Source: Chloroflexota bacterium
Lineage (GTDB): Bacteria > Chloroflexota > Anaerolineae > Aggregatilineales > Phototrophicaceae
Length of the DNA: 64,000 nt
Reading direction: 5' to 3'
Assembly (NCBI GenBank): GCA_020161935.1
Contig: JAIUNI010000001.1
Span: 682,001-746,000 of the forward strand
A program made the position numbers and the translations under genes. Positions 18,068 through 28,078 of the stretch are shown here, piece after piece (position 1 is the stretch's first letter; each line of letters begins with the position of its first letter). The notes below the pieces were generated by a model that saw nothing but the letters and a program-made list of their open reading frames with translations, had not been told where the DNA came from and made no database searches.

Positions 18068-19786
18068 ATGACCCGACAGGATGTTTTCGCAGCCCTTCAA
18101 AAGAAGACCGATGTTTCGGTGTTGATTGTGGGCGGCGGTGTCAATGGTATCGGAACGTTTCGTGATCTGGCGCTGCAAGGTGTCGATGTACTGCTCGTTG
18201 AGCAAAAGGATTTTTGCAGCGGTGCAAGCGCCGGTTCGTCCCACATGCTGCACGGCGGCATACGCTATCTCGAATATGGCGAGTTTCGCCTCGTCCGTGA
18301 AGCCCTTACCGAGCGTAACCGGATGCTGCACAACGCGCCTCACTATTCCAAACCCTTACCGACCACCATCCCCATTTATAGCTGGTTCTCCGGTTTCTTG
18401 AATGCTCCCTTGAAGTTTTTAGGGCTGCGCGACAAACCCTCCGAGCGCGGCGCGGTCGTCATCAAACTCGGCTTGATGCTGTATGACTGGTTTACGCGCG
18501 GGCAGCAGGGCTTACCGAATCACCGGATGGTCGGGCGCGCGGAATCGCTGGACTTACGCCCACAGATTAATCACGACATCGTTTGCACTGCGACCTATTA
18601 TGATGCGTGGATGCCATACCCTGAACGCATCTGCCTCGAAATGATTATGGATGCCGAGGCCGCGAACTCGAATGCCCACGCGCTCAATTACGTCAGCCTT
18701 GCCAGTGGGGCAGGTGATACCGTCACCCTCAAAGATGAACTCACCGGCAGTACCTATAACGTCAAGCCGAAATTGGTGCTGAACGCCGCTGGCCCGTGGA
18801 TCGATCTGGCGAACCGCTCAATGGGTGAGCAAACTCAATTTATCGGCGGCACAAAAGGCTCGCACATTCTGGTCGATAACCCGGAACTCCGTGAGATGCT
18901 GCTCGGTAATGAAGTCTTCTTCGAGAATAAAGACGGTCGCATCTGCCTGATCTTCCCCATGCTCGATAAAGTCATCATCGGCACGACCGACATCCGCAGC
19001 GATATTCCCGACCCCGTCTGCACTGACGAAGAAGTCGATTACATGATCGAGTTGGTCAGTTATGTGTTCCCGACTATGAAGATCGACCGCTCTCAAATTG
19101 TTTTTCAATTCTGCGGTGTCCGTCCGCTTCCGCACAGCAGCGCCTCCCGTACGGGTTCGATCAGCCGTGACCACAGCCTCCGTACCATCGAGCCAGATGA
19201 TAAGATCAGATTTCCAGTGATGTCCCTCATTGGTGGCAAGTGGACAACCTTCCGCGCGTTTTCCGAGCAGGCTGCGGATGCTGCCCTCCAGCGTATTGGT
19301 CGCAGCCGTACTTCAAACACCAAAAACACACCCATCGGCGGCGGTCGCAACTATCCGAAAACCGATGCCGCGCGTCAGCAGTGGTTAGCGGACCTTCAGC
19401 AGAAAACAGGGCTTTCCGCCGAGCGTGTGCAAACCTTGTTCGAACGCTACGGTACTTATGCTGCCGAAATTGCCGCGTTTTGTGTGGCTGGAACGGATGC
19501 ACCCTTACAGTCACAACCAACTTATAGCCAGCGCGAAATCGCCTTTTTAGCACAGCACGAAAAAATCGTTCATCTCGATGATTTGCTCCTGCGCCGTTCG
19601 CTGCTTGCCATGCTGGGCTTGGTGACGGGCAGCCTGCTGATCGAAGTTGCGGATATTTTGGCTAAGGAACTCGGCTGGGATGAAAATCGGCGTGAACAAG
19701 AAATCGAAAACGCTGCGAAAATCTTGCAAACTCGTCACGGCGTTTCGGCGGATAGGTTGCAAATCGCTGCGCCTATTTCTGCCTGA
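18068..19786 (+). CDS. glpD: Aerobic glycerol-3-phosphate dehydrogenase
   Basis: FAD enzyme oxidising glycerol 3-phosphate to dihydroxyacetone phosphate and passing electrons to quinone at the membrane; 572 aa. The dinucleotide motif VGGGVNGIGTFRDLALQG sits at the N terminus. SSHMLHGGIRYLEYGEFRLV and PMLDKVIIGTTD are GlpD signatures. The C-terminal helical domain (YSQREIAFLAQHEKIVHLDD through MLGLVTG) is present. With glpK 1 kb upstream it completes glycerol catabolism. Identification is secure. Confidence 0.96.
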   Translation: MTRQDVFAALQKKTDVSVLIVGGGVNGIGTFRDLALQGVDVLLVEQKDFCSGASAGSSHMLHGGIRYLEYGEFRLVREALTERNRMLHNAPHYSKPLPTTIPIYSWFSGFLNAPLKFLGLRDKPSERGAVVIKLGLMLYDWFTRGQQGLPNHRMVGRAESLDLRPQINHDIVCTATYYDAWMPYPERICLEMIMDAEAANSNAHALNYVSLASGAGDTVTLKDELTGSTYNVKPKLVLNAAGPWIDLANRSMGEQTQFIGGTKGSHILVDNPELREMLLGNEVFFENKDGRICLIFPMLDKVIIGTTDIRSDIPDPVCTDEEVDYMIELVSYVFPTMKIDRSQIVFQFCGVRPLPHSSASRTGSISRDHSLRTIEPDDKIRFPVMSLIGGKWTTFRAFSEQAADAALQRIGRSRTSNTKNTPIGGGRNYPKTDAARQQWLADLQQKTGLSAERVQTLFERYGTYAAEIAAFCVAGTDAPLQSQPTYSQREIAFLAQHEKIVHLDDLLLRRSLLAMLGLVTGSLLIEVADILAKELGWDENRREQEIENAAKILQTRHGVSADRLQIAAPISA

Positions 19787-19843
19787 TTGACTTCGCGTAT
19801 TACGTCACGCGATTTAATTACTCGACACCTCGCAATTTTCGTA

Positions 19844-19863
19844 GGGCGCATGGCTATGCGCCC
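19844..19863. repeat. GTAGGG-family palindrome
   Basis: GGGCGCAT (19844-19851) pairs with ATGCGCCC (19856-19863) around GGCT. It is preceded by GTA and its stem is nearly that of 4073-4091. Confidence 0.7.
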
Positions 19864-19897
19864 TCACTACCACCCAGCATGTCCCCAACGATTGTAG

Positions 19898-19917
19898 GGA
19901 CAGCATACTTGCTGTCC
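19898..19917. repeat. GTAGGG-family palindrome
   Basis: GGACAGCA (19898-19905) pairs with TGCTGTCC (19910-19917). It is preceded by TGTAG and followed by GCC. Confidence 0.7.
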
Positions 19918-19984
19918 GCCACTATTGACCCGAATACTCTTGAATTGGTAGGTATAAACCTAAACGACCATTATCCTCATTACT

Positions 19985-20125
19985 TCACAAAAGTTTATTT
20001 TAGGTTTGTCGGCAAACCATTTTCTAACCTCTCCACAACTTTGCTTTTCCATTTCTCCCTCACAAAGTTAACGTCAACAACCGCTAAAACCGACCAAATG
20101 GTCTGACAAATGTTCACCCTTTCAC
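19985..20125 (-). repeat. Dispersed repeat, family 2, copy 2
   Basis: Read on the minus strand it starts AAGGGTGAACATTTGTCAGA, then CATTTGGTC, and ends near ACCTAAAATAAAC. It corresponds to 3716-3870 on the plus strand; similarity is strongest in the first 40 bases and patchy after that. Confidence 0.55.
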
Positions 20126-20203
20126 CCCCGCTTTGTGTTACCCTGTTTTTATCTCTGTTTCTCTTGGCAACTTGGCAGTTCAAAATGAATTTCTCTTCTC
20201 TTA

Positions 20204-20234
20204 TCTCTGCGTTCTCCGCGCCTCTGCGGTTCAA
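20204..20234. repeat. CTCTGCG triple repeat
   Basis: Three tandem near-repeats CTCTGCG, CTCCGCG, CTCTGCG followed by GTTCAA. Read as protein on the minus strand it gives NRRGAENAE, a peptide I recognise from spurious ORFs in many environmental genomes. Confidence 0.6.
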
Positions 20235-20292
20235 TCTTTGCATTTCTCTTGCCACTTGTAACTTTTGCAGCAACGGCAGCAGCAGCGGACAC

Positions 20293-20426
20293 AAATGGCA
20301 CGGCGGTGGATCACTCCCGTAAATCCGCCGCAGAGTGCCATTTCAGCGCCGCGCTCCCGTAAATCTGCCGCCACAAAATGTCAATTCAGCGGACACATGG
20401 GAGTCTCCCGCAAGTCAATTCGGCGG
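20293..20426 (-). repeat. 134-bp repeat with 43/34-bp units, copy A
   Basis: It shares with 53730-53865 the exact blocks TTCAGCGCCGCGCTC, TCTGCCGCCACAAAATG, CAATTCAGCGG and GTCAATTCGGCGG. CA(A/T)TTC(A/G)GCG cores recur at 43 and then 34 bases in both copies. It lies about 100 bp past the stop of the last gene of the pentose-phosphate operon. Confidence 0.75.
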
Positions 20427-20526
20427 AAAAATGTGCAAATAATGCAAAAACCGCGAAATTTGCGAAGGTTGTGAATCAAAAACGGCAGACTTTCACCTAC
20501 CGTTTAAGGGTCAGTTCTGTGGCAGT

Positions 20527-21246
20527 CTACAACAAAGCTGCCGCCGTTTGGTCAACCCCCCAAATCAAGTTCCCGTTCGTGGGTTTGACCAGTTGGGACG
20601 GAAGCGTCTCCGGTTGATACGCACCTTGCAGAACCTGTTTCAACCGTTCTGCTTTCTCAGTTCCGGCCACCAGAAACATCACGTTTGCCGCGTTATTAAT
20701 CACGAGGGCTGTCAACGTCAATCGCCACGTCTCTTTAGCAGAAACATAATTCGGGACAACCCATCGCTGCGTCTCTTTGAGTGCTTCTGTATGAGGAAAT
20801 AATGAGGCCGTATGACCATCGTCGCCCATGCCGAGCAAAATGAGATCTAACCTCGGCAGTTCATCACCAAAGAAGCTGTGTAACACACGCTCATAATCCT
20901 CTGCCGCCTCCGGGGGTGGCAGTTCACCCTTGAGCCGGAATACATTGTCCGTGGGCAGGTTAACATGATCGAGCAGAGTTTCCCGTGCCATCCGGTAATT
21001 ACTGTCTGCATGGTCAGGTGGCACACAGCGTTCATCTCCCCAGAAGATAAACACGCGATTCCAATCAATCGTGTCGTGATACTGACTTGCCAACAGAATG
21101 AATAGCGCCTTCGGTGTCGAGCCGCCAGAAAGCGCGATGGTAAAACTGCCCCGCGCCTGAATAGCGTCGTCCGCCAACGTTTGTATAGTCTCCGCTGCCA
21201 TCTCGGCTAGTGCTGTTGTGTCCTGTGCAATCCGAATATCAGTCAT
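20527..21246 (-). CDS. pgl: 6-phosphogluconolactonase
   Basis: Hydrolyses 6-phosphogluconolactone, the second step of the oxidative pentose phosphate pathway; 239 aa. The start at 21246 is chosen because its ATG overlaps the zwf stop as ATGA, which suggests translational coupling, and MTDIRIA opens the family profile. Motifs visible are [34 protein letters not shown] and [13 protein letters not shown]. It is the last gene of the ppgK-rpiA-gnd-zwf-pgl operon. Confidence 0.95.
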   Translation of the reverse strand: MTDIRIAQDTTALAEMAAETIQTLADDAIQARGSFTIALSGGSTPKALFILLASQYHDTIDWNRVFIFWGDERCVPPDHADSNYRMARETLLDHVNLPTDNVFRLKGELPPPEAAEDYERVLHSFFGDELPRLDLILLGMGDDGHTASLFPHTEALKETQRWVVPNYVSAKETWRLTLTALVINNAANVMFLVAGTEKAERLKQVLQGAYQPETLPSQLVKPTNGNLIWGVDQTAAALL

Positions 21247-22703
21247 TCCGTGCCTTCCGGTTTGTAGGCCAGCCGCCAAACATGGTTGTCCCGTTTGAGA
21301 AGTTCTTCTGCTTCTTTTGGCCCCCACATTCCCGGTTTATAGGTCACGATAGGAGGCGCTTTCTGAGTTTCCCATCCCTTTAGTACCGGATCGATAATGG
21401 CCCAAAGTCGCTCGATTTCATCGCTGCGGGTGAATAACACTGGATCACCGTGTATAGCATCAAGAATGAGGCGTTCATATGCTTCCGGTATGCCCTGTGC
21501 GCCAAACGTTTTCTGGTACGAAAATTCCATATCCACATCCTGCGTATCTTGGCTGGAATCCGGCACTTTTGCTTGGAAGTTCAGGTGAATTCCTTCATCT
21601 GGCTGAATGAACAACGTCAGGGTGTTCGGTGTGCAAGACTCGTCATTCATCGCGTTCAGCATGATTCCCGGTGGTCGTTGAAATCGTACCCGTATCTGGC
21701 TGGTCTTTGCCTTGAGCGCCTTCCCCGAACGCAGGTAGAATGGAACCCCTTGCCAGCGCCAGTTGTCGATATACAGCTTCATCGCCGCATAGGTTGGCGT
21801 TTGTGATTTCTTCGCCACACCCTCTGTCTCAAGATACCCCTCATATTGCGCCCGTACTGTGTCCGAGAGTGCAATTGGTCGGATTGCGTTGAGCAATTTG
21901 AGCTTCTCGTTTCGGAGGTCATTCGCATTGAAGGCGTTTGGTGGTTCCATCGTCACCAGCGCCATCAGTTGCAGAATGTGGTTCTGGAACATATCCCGCA
22001 CCACACCCGCTTCGTCGTAATAAGCCGCCCGGTGTCCCACATCAACCGTCTCTGCGACCGTAATCTGCACATTGTCAACGTAGTTGCGGTTCCATACCGG
22101 CTCGAAAATCGTGTTTGCAAACCGGAAGAATAGGATGTTTTGTGCGGTTTCCTTACCGAGATAATGGTCAATCCGGTAAATTTGTTTTTCTTCAAAGTGT
22201 GACTGAACGATCTTGTTGAGCTTTAAGGCTGACTCTAGATCAACCCCAAACGGCTTCTCGATGATGATGCGCCGCCAGCCACCGTTATCTTGGGTCATGT
22301 TGAGCTGACCCAAGTTGTTGACAATCGTCGGGTAAAGGTTGGGGGCGACGGAAAGATAGTAGAGACGGTTGCTCGTCCCGTTCTCCTTCGACTCCAAGAA
22401 GGTTTTTACCTTATCGAGTTGGTCAGTTTTGGCTGCATCCCCCGGCGAATACCAGATGTGCTTGGCGAATTCTTTCCAGTTCTCGTCGGTGAATGTGTCG
22501 CCGCTAAATTCCTTAACCGAGTCCCGCATATCATCGCGGAACTGTTCATGGGCTAGAACCGTGCGCGAAACACCGACGATATTAAATTCATCCGGCAGCC
22601 GCTTCTTGCGAAAGAGGTTGTAAAGGGCGGGGATGAGTTTGCGCTGCGTCAGATCCCCCGATGCGCCAAAAATGACAACCGTTACCCCGTTTGCGTCGCC
22701 CAC
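21243..22703 (-). CDS. zwf: Glucose-6-phosphate 1-dehydrogenase
   Basis: Oxidises glucose 6-phosphate to 6-phosphogluconolactone; 486 aa. The GTG start at 22703 is chosen because AAGGAG lies seven bases upstream, inside the end of gnd, and [21 protein letters not shown] follows close by. The open frame extends upstream to 22781 but into the gnd gene. RIDHYLGKE holds the catalytic His. EKPFG and [21 protein letters not shown] are family signatures. It overlaps pgl by the ATGA junction. Confidence 0.96.
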   Translation of the reverse strand: MGDANGVTVVIFGASGDLTQRKLIPALYNLFRKKRLPDEFNIVGVSRTVLAHEQFRDDMRDSVKEFSGDTFTDENWKEFAKHIWYSPGDAAKTDQLDKVKTFLESKENGTSNRLYYLSVAPNLYPTIVNNLGQLNMTQDNGGWRRIIIEKPFGVDLESALKLNKIVQSHFEEKQIYRIDHYLGKETAQNILFFRFANTIFEPVWNRNYVDNVQITVAETVDVGHRAAYYDEAGVVRDMFQNHILQLMALVTMEPPNAFNANDLRNEKLKLLNAIRPIALSDTVRAQYEGYLETEGVAKKSQTPTYAAMKLYIDNWRWQGVPFYLRSGKALKAKTSQIRVRFQRPPGIMLNAMNDESCTPNTLTLFIQPDEGIHLNFQAKVPDSSQDTQDVDMEFSYQKTFGAQGIPEAYERLILDAIHGDPVLFTRSDEIERLWAIIDPVLKGWETQKAPPIVTYKPGMWGPKEAEELLKRDNHVWRLAYKPEGTE

Positions 22704-22707
22704 AAGC

Positions 22708-23613
22708 CTACTCCTTTTTGATCGCGTGCCCACCGAATTGGTTTCGCATGGACGCGAGTAACTTTGCTCCGTAGCTCTCATCCTGTCGGCTCACAAACCG
22801 CATCATCAACGATAGGGTAATGACCGGCGCGGGGACATCCTCATCAATCGCTGCGAACACCGTCCAACGGCCTTCACCTGAATCCGCGACCCAGCCCTTA
22901 ATGCCGTCCATGTTGGGGTTTTCTTTGAGCGCATTCGCGGTCAGGTCGAGCAGCCACGACCGAACCACACTGCCGTAACGCCAGAGTTCAGCGATTTGCG
23001 CCAAGTTGAGGTTGAAGTCTTTCTTCGCCCGCATGATTTCAAAGCCTTCCGCATAGGCTTGCATCATGCCGTATTCGATACCGTTGTGAACCATCTTGAC
23101 GAAGTGACCACTGCCTGACGGCCCCATATGTCCCCAGCCGAGGTCTGGGGCAGGGGCTAACGTCTCAAGCAGCGGTCGAATATGCTCGACGGCTTCTTTT
23201 TCGCCACCGACCATCATGGCATAACCCTCTGTTAGTCCCCAGATGCCGCCGCTGGTTCCCACGTCAACGAAATGGAAGCCCTTAGGTGTCAGTTTTGCGC
23301 CGTTTTTAACGGTGTCTTTGAAGTTGCTGTTTCCACCGTCAATGATGATGTCGCCCGGTGACAATTTCTCCGCGAGCGTATTAATCATTTCTTCGGTCAC
23401 ATCGCCGGAGGGGAGCATCACCCAGACGACCCTCGGCGCTTCCAACTTACTCACAAGGTCATCAATCGTTGTGGAAGCAATTGCACCTTCACGCACTGCC
23501 TTTTGCACGGGGTCTTGGCTGCGGTTCCAAACCACAACTTCATGACCCCCGCGCAGCAATCGCGTGACCATGTTGCCACCCATACGTCCTAACCCAATCA
23601 TCGCGAATTTCAT
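22708..23613 (-). CDS. gnd: 6-phosphogluconate dehydrogenase, decarboxylating, short type
   Basis: Converts 6-phosphogluconate to ribulose 5-phosphate and CO2. At 301 aa it belongs to the short (YqeC/GntZ-like) branch and not the 470-aa form. The Rossmann motif is [19 protein letters not shown]; the following VVVWNRS (Asn rather than Arg-rich) is compatible with NAD preference as reported for short enzymes. [12 protein letters not shown], and [18 protein letters not shown] with the catalytic Lys, are intact. It is third in the operon and 4 bp from zwf. Confidence 0.93.
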   Translation of the reverse strand: MKFAMIGLGRMGGNMVTRLLRGGHEVVVWNRSQDPVQKAVREGAIASTTIDDLVSKLEAPRVVWVMLPSGDVTEEMINTLAEKLSPGDIIIDGGNSNFKDTVKNGAKLTPKGFHFVDVGTSGGIWGLTEGYAMMVGGEKEAVEHIRPLLETLAPAPDLGWGHMGPSGSGHFVKMVHNGIEYGMMQAYAEGFEIMRAKKDFNLNLAQIAELWRYGSVVRSWLLDLTANALKENPNMDGIKGWVADSGEGRWTVFAAIDEDVPAPVITLSLMMRFVSRQDESYGAKLLASMRNQFGGHAIKKE

Positions 23614-23631
23614 TTGCTTGCCTTTCGTGTG

Positions 23632-24324
23632 TTAGCTTTGCTTGTGCAATTGCCGTGTACCACTGGATGCCGCGACGATCACATCGCTTACCAGTTTGAT
23701 AAATAAGCCGTGTTCCACAATGCCAGTGCGCTGCTTAAGTTGTTCCGCTAATCCGGCTGCGTCAGCCAATGGCCCAAATTTGCTGTCGAGGATGATGTTG
23801 CCCTGATCCGTGTAAAAGGTTGTGCCGTCATTCTTCTTGCGAACAGTGACGACCGCGCCCAATTCTTCAAGAAATGCTTGTTGTGAACCGTACCCAAACG
23901 GAATGACTTCAACCGGAATCGCCCAGTTCGTGCCTAATGCTGATGAGAGCTTCGAGTCATCAACGATGATGATTTCGCGCTTACTCGCCTGTGCAACGAT
24001 TTTCTCGCGCAGCAGTGCGCCACCACCACCCTTGATGACATCGAAATTGGGCGCGACTTCATCCGCCCCGTCAATCGTGAGGTCAATATGGGGGTGCGCT
24101 TCAAGCGTCGTCAGTGGAATACCGAGTTTTTCTGCCTCAGCCTCCGTCTCTTTCGAACACGGAACTGCGAGAATATTCTTGATCTGCCCCACCTGAATAA
24201 GATCTGCTAGTCGTCGTGTTGCCCAAATCGCCGTTGTGCCGTGTCCCAAACCAACAATCATGCCCGACTCAATGAATTCAACCGCACGTTCGGCGGCTTG
24301 GCGTTTCAGTTGTGTGGCATCCAT
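23632..24324 (-). CDS. rpiA: Ribose-5-phosphate isomerase A
   Basis: Interconverts ribose 5-phosphate and ribulose 5-phosphate; 230 aa. Signatures: GLGHGTTAIWATRRLAD, the TIDGADEVAPNFDVIKGGGG segment carrying the active-site Asp residues, and LLREKIVAQASK with the catalytic Glu/Lys. It sits between ppgK (5 bp upstream) and gnd (18 bp downstream), fitting the pentose phosphate operon. Confidence 0.95.
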   Translation of the reverse strand: MDATQLKRQAAERAVEFIESGMIVGLGHGTTAIWATRRLADLIQVGQIKNILAVPCSKETEAEAEKLGIPLTTLEAHPHIDLTIDGADEVAPNFDVIKGGGGALLREKIVAQASKREIIIVDDSKLSSALGTNWAIPVEVIPFGYGSQQAFLEELGAVVTVRKKNDGTTFYTDQGNIILDSKFGPLADAAGLAEQLKQRTGIVEHGLFIKLVSDVIVAASSGTRQLHKQS

Positions 24325-24329
24325 TGGCG

Positions 24330-25073
24330 CTAACCTGCCAATACCGAAGCTGCCATCGCCGCGCCCACAATACCCGCGTCGTTGAGCAGTTGTGCCGTTA
24401 CGATTTCCGCATGTACTGTTCTGATGTAGGGTAGGAACTTGTCTGACTTCTTGCTGACACCCCCGCCGATGATGAACAAATCGGGCGAAAATAGATACTC
24501 AAGGCGAGCAATATATTCGTTCAACCGTTCGCCCCATTCTGCCCAATCCAACTCTTTTTCTTGGCGGGTACGGTCAGATGCCCGCAACTCCGCATCTTTA
24601 CCGCGTACTTCTAAATGCCCTAGCTCGGTGTTGGGTAATAATACGCCTTTGTTAAAGATGGCGCTGCCGATGCCTGTGCCAAGCGTTAACATAAACACAA
24701 CCCCGTCGTTGCCCCGCCCCGCTCCGAACTGCATTTCGGCAATGCCAGCCGCGTCCGCATCATTCAGTAAAATGGTTGGGCATTTCGTTTTCTTCTGAAT
24801 GAGTTTTTGTCCGTCCGTCCCGATCCAACTCTTGTCAACATTAGCTGCGCTTTCAACCACACCGCGTCGTACAATCGCAGGGAAGGTGCAGCCAATCGGG
24901 CCTTTCCATTGGAAATTTTTCACGATGTCCCTTACAACATCAGCTACTGCGTTTGGGTCGGCAGGGTTAGGTGTAGGAATACGAAAGCGTTCAGTGACCA
25001 TTTCGCCCGTATCAATTTCGACAGGTGCGCCCTTAATACCTGAACCGCCAATATCTATTCCAAGAATTTGCAT
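24330..25073 (-). CDS. ppgK: Polyphosphate glucokinase (ROK family)
   Basis: Phosphorylates glucose using polyphosphate and/or ATP; 247 aa. The N-terminal phosphate motif [14 protein letters not shown] and the segment [16 protein letters not shown] (active-site Asp) match PpgK of Actinobacteria and Chloroflexi. [12 protein letters not shown] and [13 protein letters not shown] carry the ROK glucose-binding Glu-Leu-Gly-His. Unlike other ROK kinases it lacks the CXCGXXGC zinc motif, as PpgK proteins do. First gene of the operon that feeds glucose 6-phosphate to zwf. Confidence 0.92.
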   Translation of the reverse strand: MQILGIDIGGSGIKGAPVEIDTGEMVTERFRIPTPNPADPNAVADVVRDIVKNFQWKGPIGCTFPAIVRRGVVESAANVDKSWIGTDGQKLIQKKTKCPTILLNDADAAGIAEMQFGAGRGNDGVVFMLTLGTGIGSAIFNKGVLLPNTELGHLEVRGKDAELRASDRTRQEKELDWAEWGERLNEYIARLEYLFSPDLFIIGGGVSKKSDKFLPYIRTVHAEIVTAQLLNDAGIVGAAMAASVLAG

Positions 25074-25279
25074 GTTTTATACTCCTGAGTTGAGGCTGAT
25101 TCCCTGTGTGACTTATCTGAATATAGCAATAGCGACCGATTATCACCACCTTCCCAGCCCAACAGTCACTAAATGACAGGGCAGCGATCTGAACCAAGTG
25201 TGGTGTTAAGTGCCGGTTTGGATGGTCGCTTGACGAAAACATTACGCCCGCGTTATCCTCACCCCCATTCTCGCAATTC

Positions 25280-25303
25280 ACCCCCGGTTTCAGCGGGGTT
25301 TTT
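25280..25303 (+). terminator. Terminator-like hairpin in the argG leader
   Basis: CCCCG (25282-25286) pairs with CGGGG (25294-25298), or ACCCC with GGGGT, followed by TTTTT. It stands 26 bp before the argG start. It could attenuate argG, or end transcripts arriving from upstream on the plus strand; the stem is only 5 bp. Confidence 0.4.
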
Positions 25304-25328
25304 CTTTCATTTCTCAAAAGAGGCAGGT

Positions 25329-26579
25329 ATGGCTGACACGCAAGGTATCAAGAAAATCGTTCTCGCCTACAGCGGCGGGTTGGATACATCGGTAATCGTC
25401 CCGTGGCTTCGTAATAACTACAACAATGTTGAGGTGATTTGCTTCTGTGCGGACTTGGGCCAAGAAGAGGAACTCACGGGTTTAGAGGAAAAAGCTCTTA
25501 AGTCTGGCGCGAGTAAGCTCTATATTCGTGATTTACGCGAGGAATTTTTGACGGAGTTTGTGTTTCCCACGCTGCAAGCCGGTGCAGTATACGAGCGTGA
25601 CTACCTGCTCGGTACGTCCTTCGCGCGTCCTTTGATCGCCAAGCACTTGGTCGAAGTGGCCGAACTTGAAGGCGCGGATGCCATCGCTCATGGGGCGACT
25701 GGTAAAGGTAACGATCAAGTTCGCTTTGAACTGACCGTGATGGCACTCAACCCCAAGTTGAAGATTGTCGCGCCGTGGCGTGAATGGGATATTCGCAGCC
25801 GCGAGGATGCACTGGCCTATGCTGCCGAATTCAATGTTCCGGTAACGGCGACTGAAAAGAAAATCTACAGCCGTGACCGCAACTTGTTCCATCTGAGTCA
25901 TGAGGGTGGTCTGCTCGAAGACCCGTGGAACGAGCCGGAAGAAGATATGTACCAGATCAGCGCCAGCCCTGAAAACGCGCCCGAAGAAGGGGTGTATATC
26001 GAGATTGGCTTCGAAAAAGGTATTCCCGTCAGCGTCGATGGTAAAGTTTTACCGCCTGTCGAACTGTTTATGCTGCTCAACAAGATCGCTGGCGCACACG
26101 GCATCGGTCGCGCCGATATTGTCGAAAATCGCCTCGTGGGTATGAAGAGCCACGGTGTTTATGAAACACCAGCCGGTACGCTGCTGCGCCGCGCTCATAC
26201 CTTGCTCGAAGCCATTTGCCTCGATAAATACAGCCTCCAATATAAAGATCAAATGGCGCTGAAATATGCGGAACTGGTTTATAACGGACAGTGGTACACC
26301 CGCCTGCGCGAAGCGTTGGATGCCTTTGTGAAGGTTACGCAGGAACAGGTCACCGGAACCGTTCGCCTCAAACTCTATAAGGGCAACATGATCGTCGCGG
26401 GTCGCAAGAGCGATTACAGCCTCTATCGTCAGGACTATGCCTCGTTCGGCGAAGAGAACGTCTACAATCAGAAGGATGCTGAAGGCTTCATCCGCTTGTT
26501 TGGCCTGCCGCTCAAGGTGGATGCCCAGCTTGCCATCCAGCGCACCGGTCACAGCCGCTACAAAGTAGGTGATGAATAA
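25329..26579 (+). CDS. argG: Argininosuccinate synthase
   Basis: Joins citrulline and aspartate with ATP in arginine synthesis; 416 aa. The ATG at 25329 is chosen: it gives the standard length, and [19 protein letters not shown] with the P-loop-like ATP site starts ten residues in. An upstream in-frame extension to 25173 runs through the leader hairpin and is not conserved in type. [14 protein letters not shown] is a family signature. The stop overlaps the argH start as TAATG. Confidence 0.96.
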   Translation: MADTQGIKKIVLAYSGGLDTSVIVPWLRNNYNNVEVICFCADLGQEEELTGLEEKALKSGASKLYIRDLREEFLTEFVFPTLQAGAVYERDYLLGTSFARPLIAKHLVEVAELEGADAIAHGATGKGNDQVRFELTVMALNPKLKIVAPWREWDIRSREDALAYAAEFNVPVTATEKKIYSRDRNLFHLSHEGGLLEDPWNEPEEDMYQISASPENAPEEGVYIEIGFEKGIPVSVDGKVLPPVELFMLLNKIAGAHGIGRADIVENRLVGMKSHGVYETPAGTLLRRAHTLLEAICLDKYSLQYKDQMALKYAELVYNGQWYTRLREALDAFVKVTQEQVTGTVRLKLYKGNMIVAGRKSDYSLYRQDYASFGEENVYNQKDAEGFIRLFGLPLKVDAQLAIQRTGHSRYKVGDE

Positions 26580-27976
26580 TGCTGTGGGGTGGGGCATTCG
26601 CCGAACCAAGCGACGCTGATCTGCGTGCGCTGCAAGATAGCATCAGCTTCGACAAACGCTTCTATAAGCAGGACATCATTGGCAGTATCGCCTATGCGCG
26701 GGCGATTGCTGCCACTGGTATCCTCACGCCTGACGAATCCACTGTGATTGAAAGTGGCTTACGTCAGGTGCTTGGGGAATTTGAAAGTGGGGCATTTGAG
26801 TTAAAAGACGGTGATGAAGATATACACACCGCTGTCGAGCGCCGCTTAACCGAACTGGTAGGTGCTGTGGGGGGTAAGCTGCATACCGGGCGCAGTCGCA
26901 ACGATCAAGTGGCGACCGACTTCCGCCTATGGGTGCTGGATGCCATGTCTCAGGTTGATGCTGGACTTGCTAACCTGCAAACAGCATTGATCGAAAAAGC
27001 TGACCAGCATGTTGAAATGCTGATGCCGGGTTACACACATCTACAACCGGCTCAACCGATAACGGCAGGTCACTGGTTGATGAGCTTTTTCTGGATGGTC
27101 AGCCGCGACCGTGATCGCTTGTCGGATGCTGCCCGCCGCGCTGCTGTTTCGCCGCTTGGTTCGGGTGCGTTAGCCGGTACACCGTTTGATGTAGATCGTG
27201 CGCTCCTTGCTGCCGAACTCGGCTTCCAGTCTTACACTGAAAACAGCCTTGATGGAGTCAGTGACCGTGATTTTGTCGCTGAGTTCTTGTTTGCGTTAGC
27301 TTTGATCGGGACGCATCTCAGCCGCCTTGCCGAAGACATCATCATTTACAGCAATCCGCTGTTTGGCTACATCACTCTGAATGACCGCTACAGCACTGGC
27401 TCAAGTATCATGCCCCAGAAACGGAATGCTGACCCGATGGAATTGGCACGCGGTAAGACCGGGCGCTTAATTGGCAACTTAACGGGTCTGCTCGTCGTCC
27501 TCAAGGGACTACCCAGCACCTACGACAAAGATTTGCAGGAAGACAAAGAAGCGGTTTTCGATAGTGTTGATAACATGCTGCTCTTACTACCTGTCGTTAC
27601 TGCTATCATCACCACGCTTCACCTGAATCCCGACAAGATGAAAGCCGCGCTCGGTGGTGATATGCTTGCAACCGATCTTGCGGATTACCTTGTTCGCAAG
27701 GGGCTGCCCTTCCGTCAAGCGCATCACATTTCAGGGCAGGCCGTTCGTCTTGCTGCCAGTCGCGGGGTAGAAATTACCTCACTGACCTATGATGACTTTC
27801 GTGGTCTTTCTGATTTATTTACCGAAGATGTCATGGCTGTATTCGATTTTGCAGCTTCGGTCGCCAAGCGCAAAGCTGTCGGTGGCACTGCGCCGGAAGC
27901 CGTTCGCCAACAGATTACGAATGCACAGAAGTGGTTGTCAGAGCATCAAAGTGTGCAGCCTGTACAACTCAAATAG
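26579..27976 (+). CDS. argH: Argininosuccinate lyase
   Basis: Cleaves argininosuccinate to arginine and fumarate; 465 aa. The fumarase/aspartase superfamily signature GSSIMPQKRNADPMEL is intact and contains the catalytic Ser loop. LHTGRSRNDQVATDFRLW, and GYTHLQPAQPITAGHW with the base His, are also visible. Its ATG overlaps the argG stop by one base, indicating coupled translation. No ribosome site of its own is needed. Confidence 0.97.
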   Translation: MLWGGAFAEPSDADLRALQDSISFDKRFYKQDIIGSIAYARAIAATGILTPDESTVIESGLRQVLGEFESGAFELKDGDEDIHTAVERRLTELVGAVGGKLHTGRSRNDQVATDFRLWVLDAMSQVDAGLANLQTALIEKADQHVEMLMPGYTHLQPAQPITAGHWLMSFFWMVSRDRDRLSDAARRAAVSPLGSGALAGTPFDVDRALLAAELGFQSYTENSLDGVSDRDFVAEFLFALALIGTHLSRLAEDIIIYSNPLFGYITLNDRYSTGSSIMPQKRNADPMELARGKTGRLIGNLTGLLVVLKGLPSTYDKDLQEDKEAVFDSVDNMLLLLPVVTAIITTLHLNPDKMKAALGGDMLATDLADYLVRKGLPFRQAHHISGQAVRLAASRGVEITSLTYDDFRGLSDLFTEDVMAVFDFAASVAKRKAVGGTAPEAVRQQITNAQKWLSEHQSVQPVQLK

Positions 27977-28015
27977 GGTAACTTATCCGAATTTGAGGCG
28001 TTTTAGGCGAAAGGG

Positions 28016-28044
28016 TTGACAACTTTAGTGAACCTCGTTACTCT
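28016..28044 (+). promoter_or_regulatory. Candidate sigma70-type promoter of the ilv leader
   Basis: TTGACA at 28016-28021, a 17-base spacer, and TACTCT at 28039-28044. It is located 35 bp before the leader peptide ATG, so the transcript would start near 28051. Confidence 0.55.
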
Positions 28045-28078
28045 ATACGAAGTTCAGTTTGTATATTGGTCAGTGAAA

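Larger units (their letters stand above)
19787..20526. other. 740-bp non-coding repeat-rich region
   Basis: No supportable gene. It carries two GTAGGG palindromes, the inverted copy of repeat family 2 (19985-20125), a CTCTGCG triplet repeat (20204-20234) and copy A of a 134-bp repeat (20293-20426). The glpD and pgl genes converge on it. The open frames here are low-complexity or repeat-derived. Confidence 0.75.

Noticed and set aside
19995..20294. A 99-codon minus-strand frame with NRRGAENAE
   Set aside because: It is translated from repeat family 2 and the CTCTGCG repeat; no protein-like composition.
20293..20426. Possible CRISPR remnant from the 43-bp periodicity
   Set aside because: The sequence between cores is conserved between the two loci, unlike spacers, and there are no cas genes.
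25173..25328. N-terminal extension of ArgG by 52 residues
   Set aside because: It would run through a terminator-like hairpin and is not of the family's composition; the ATG at 25329 gives normal length.
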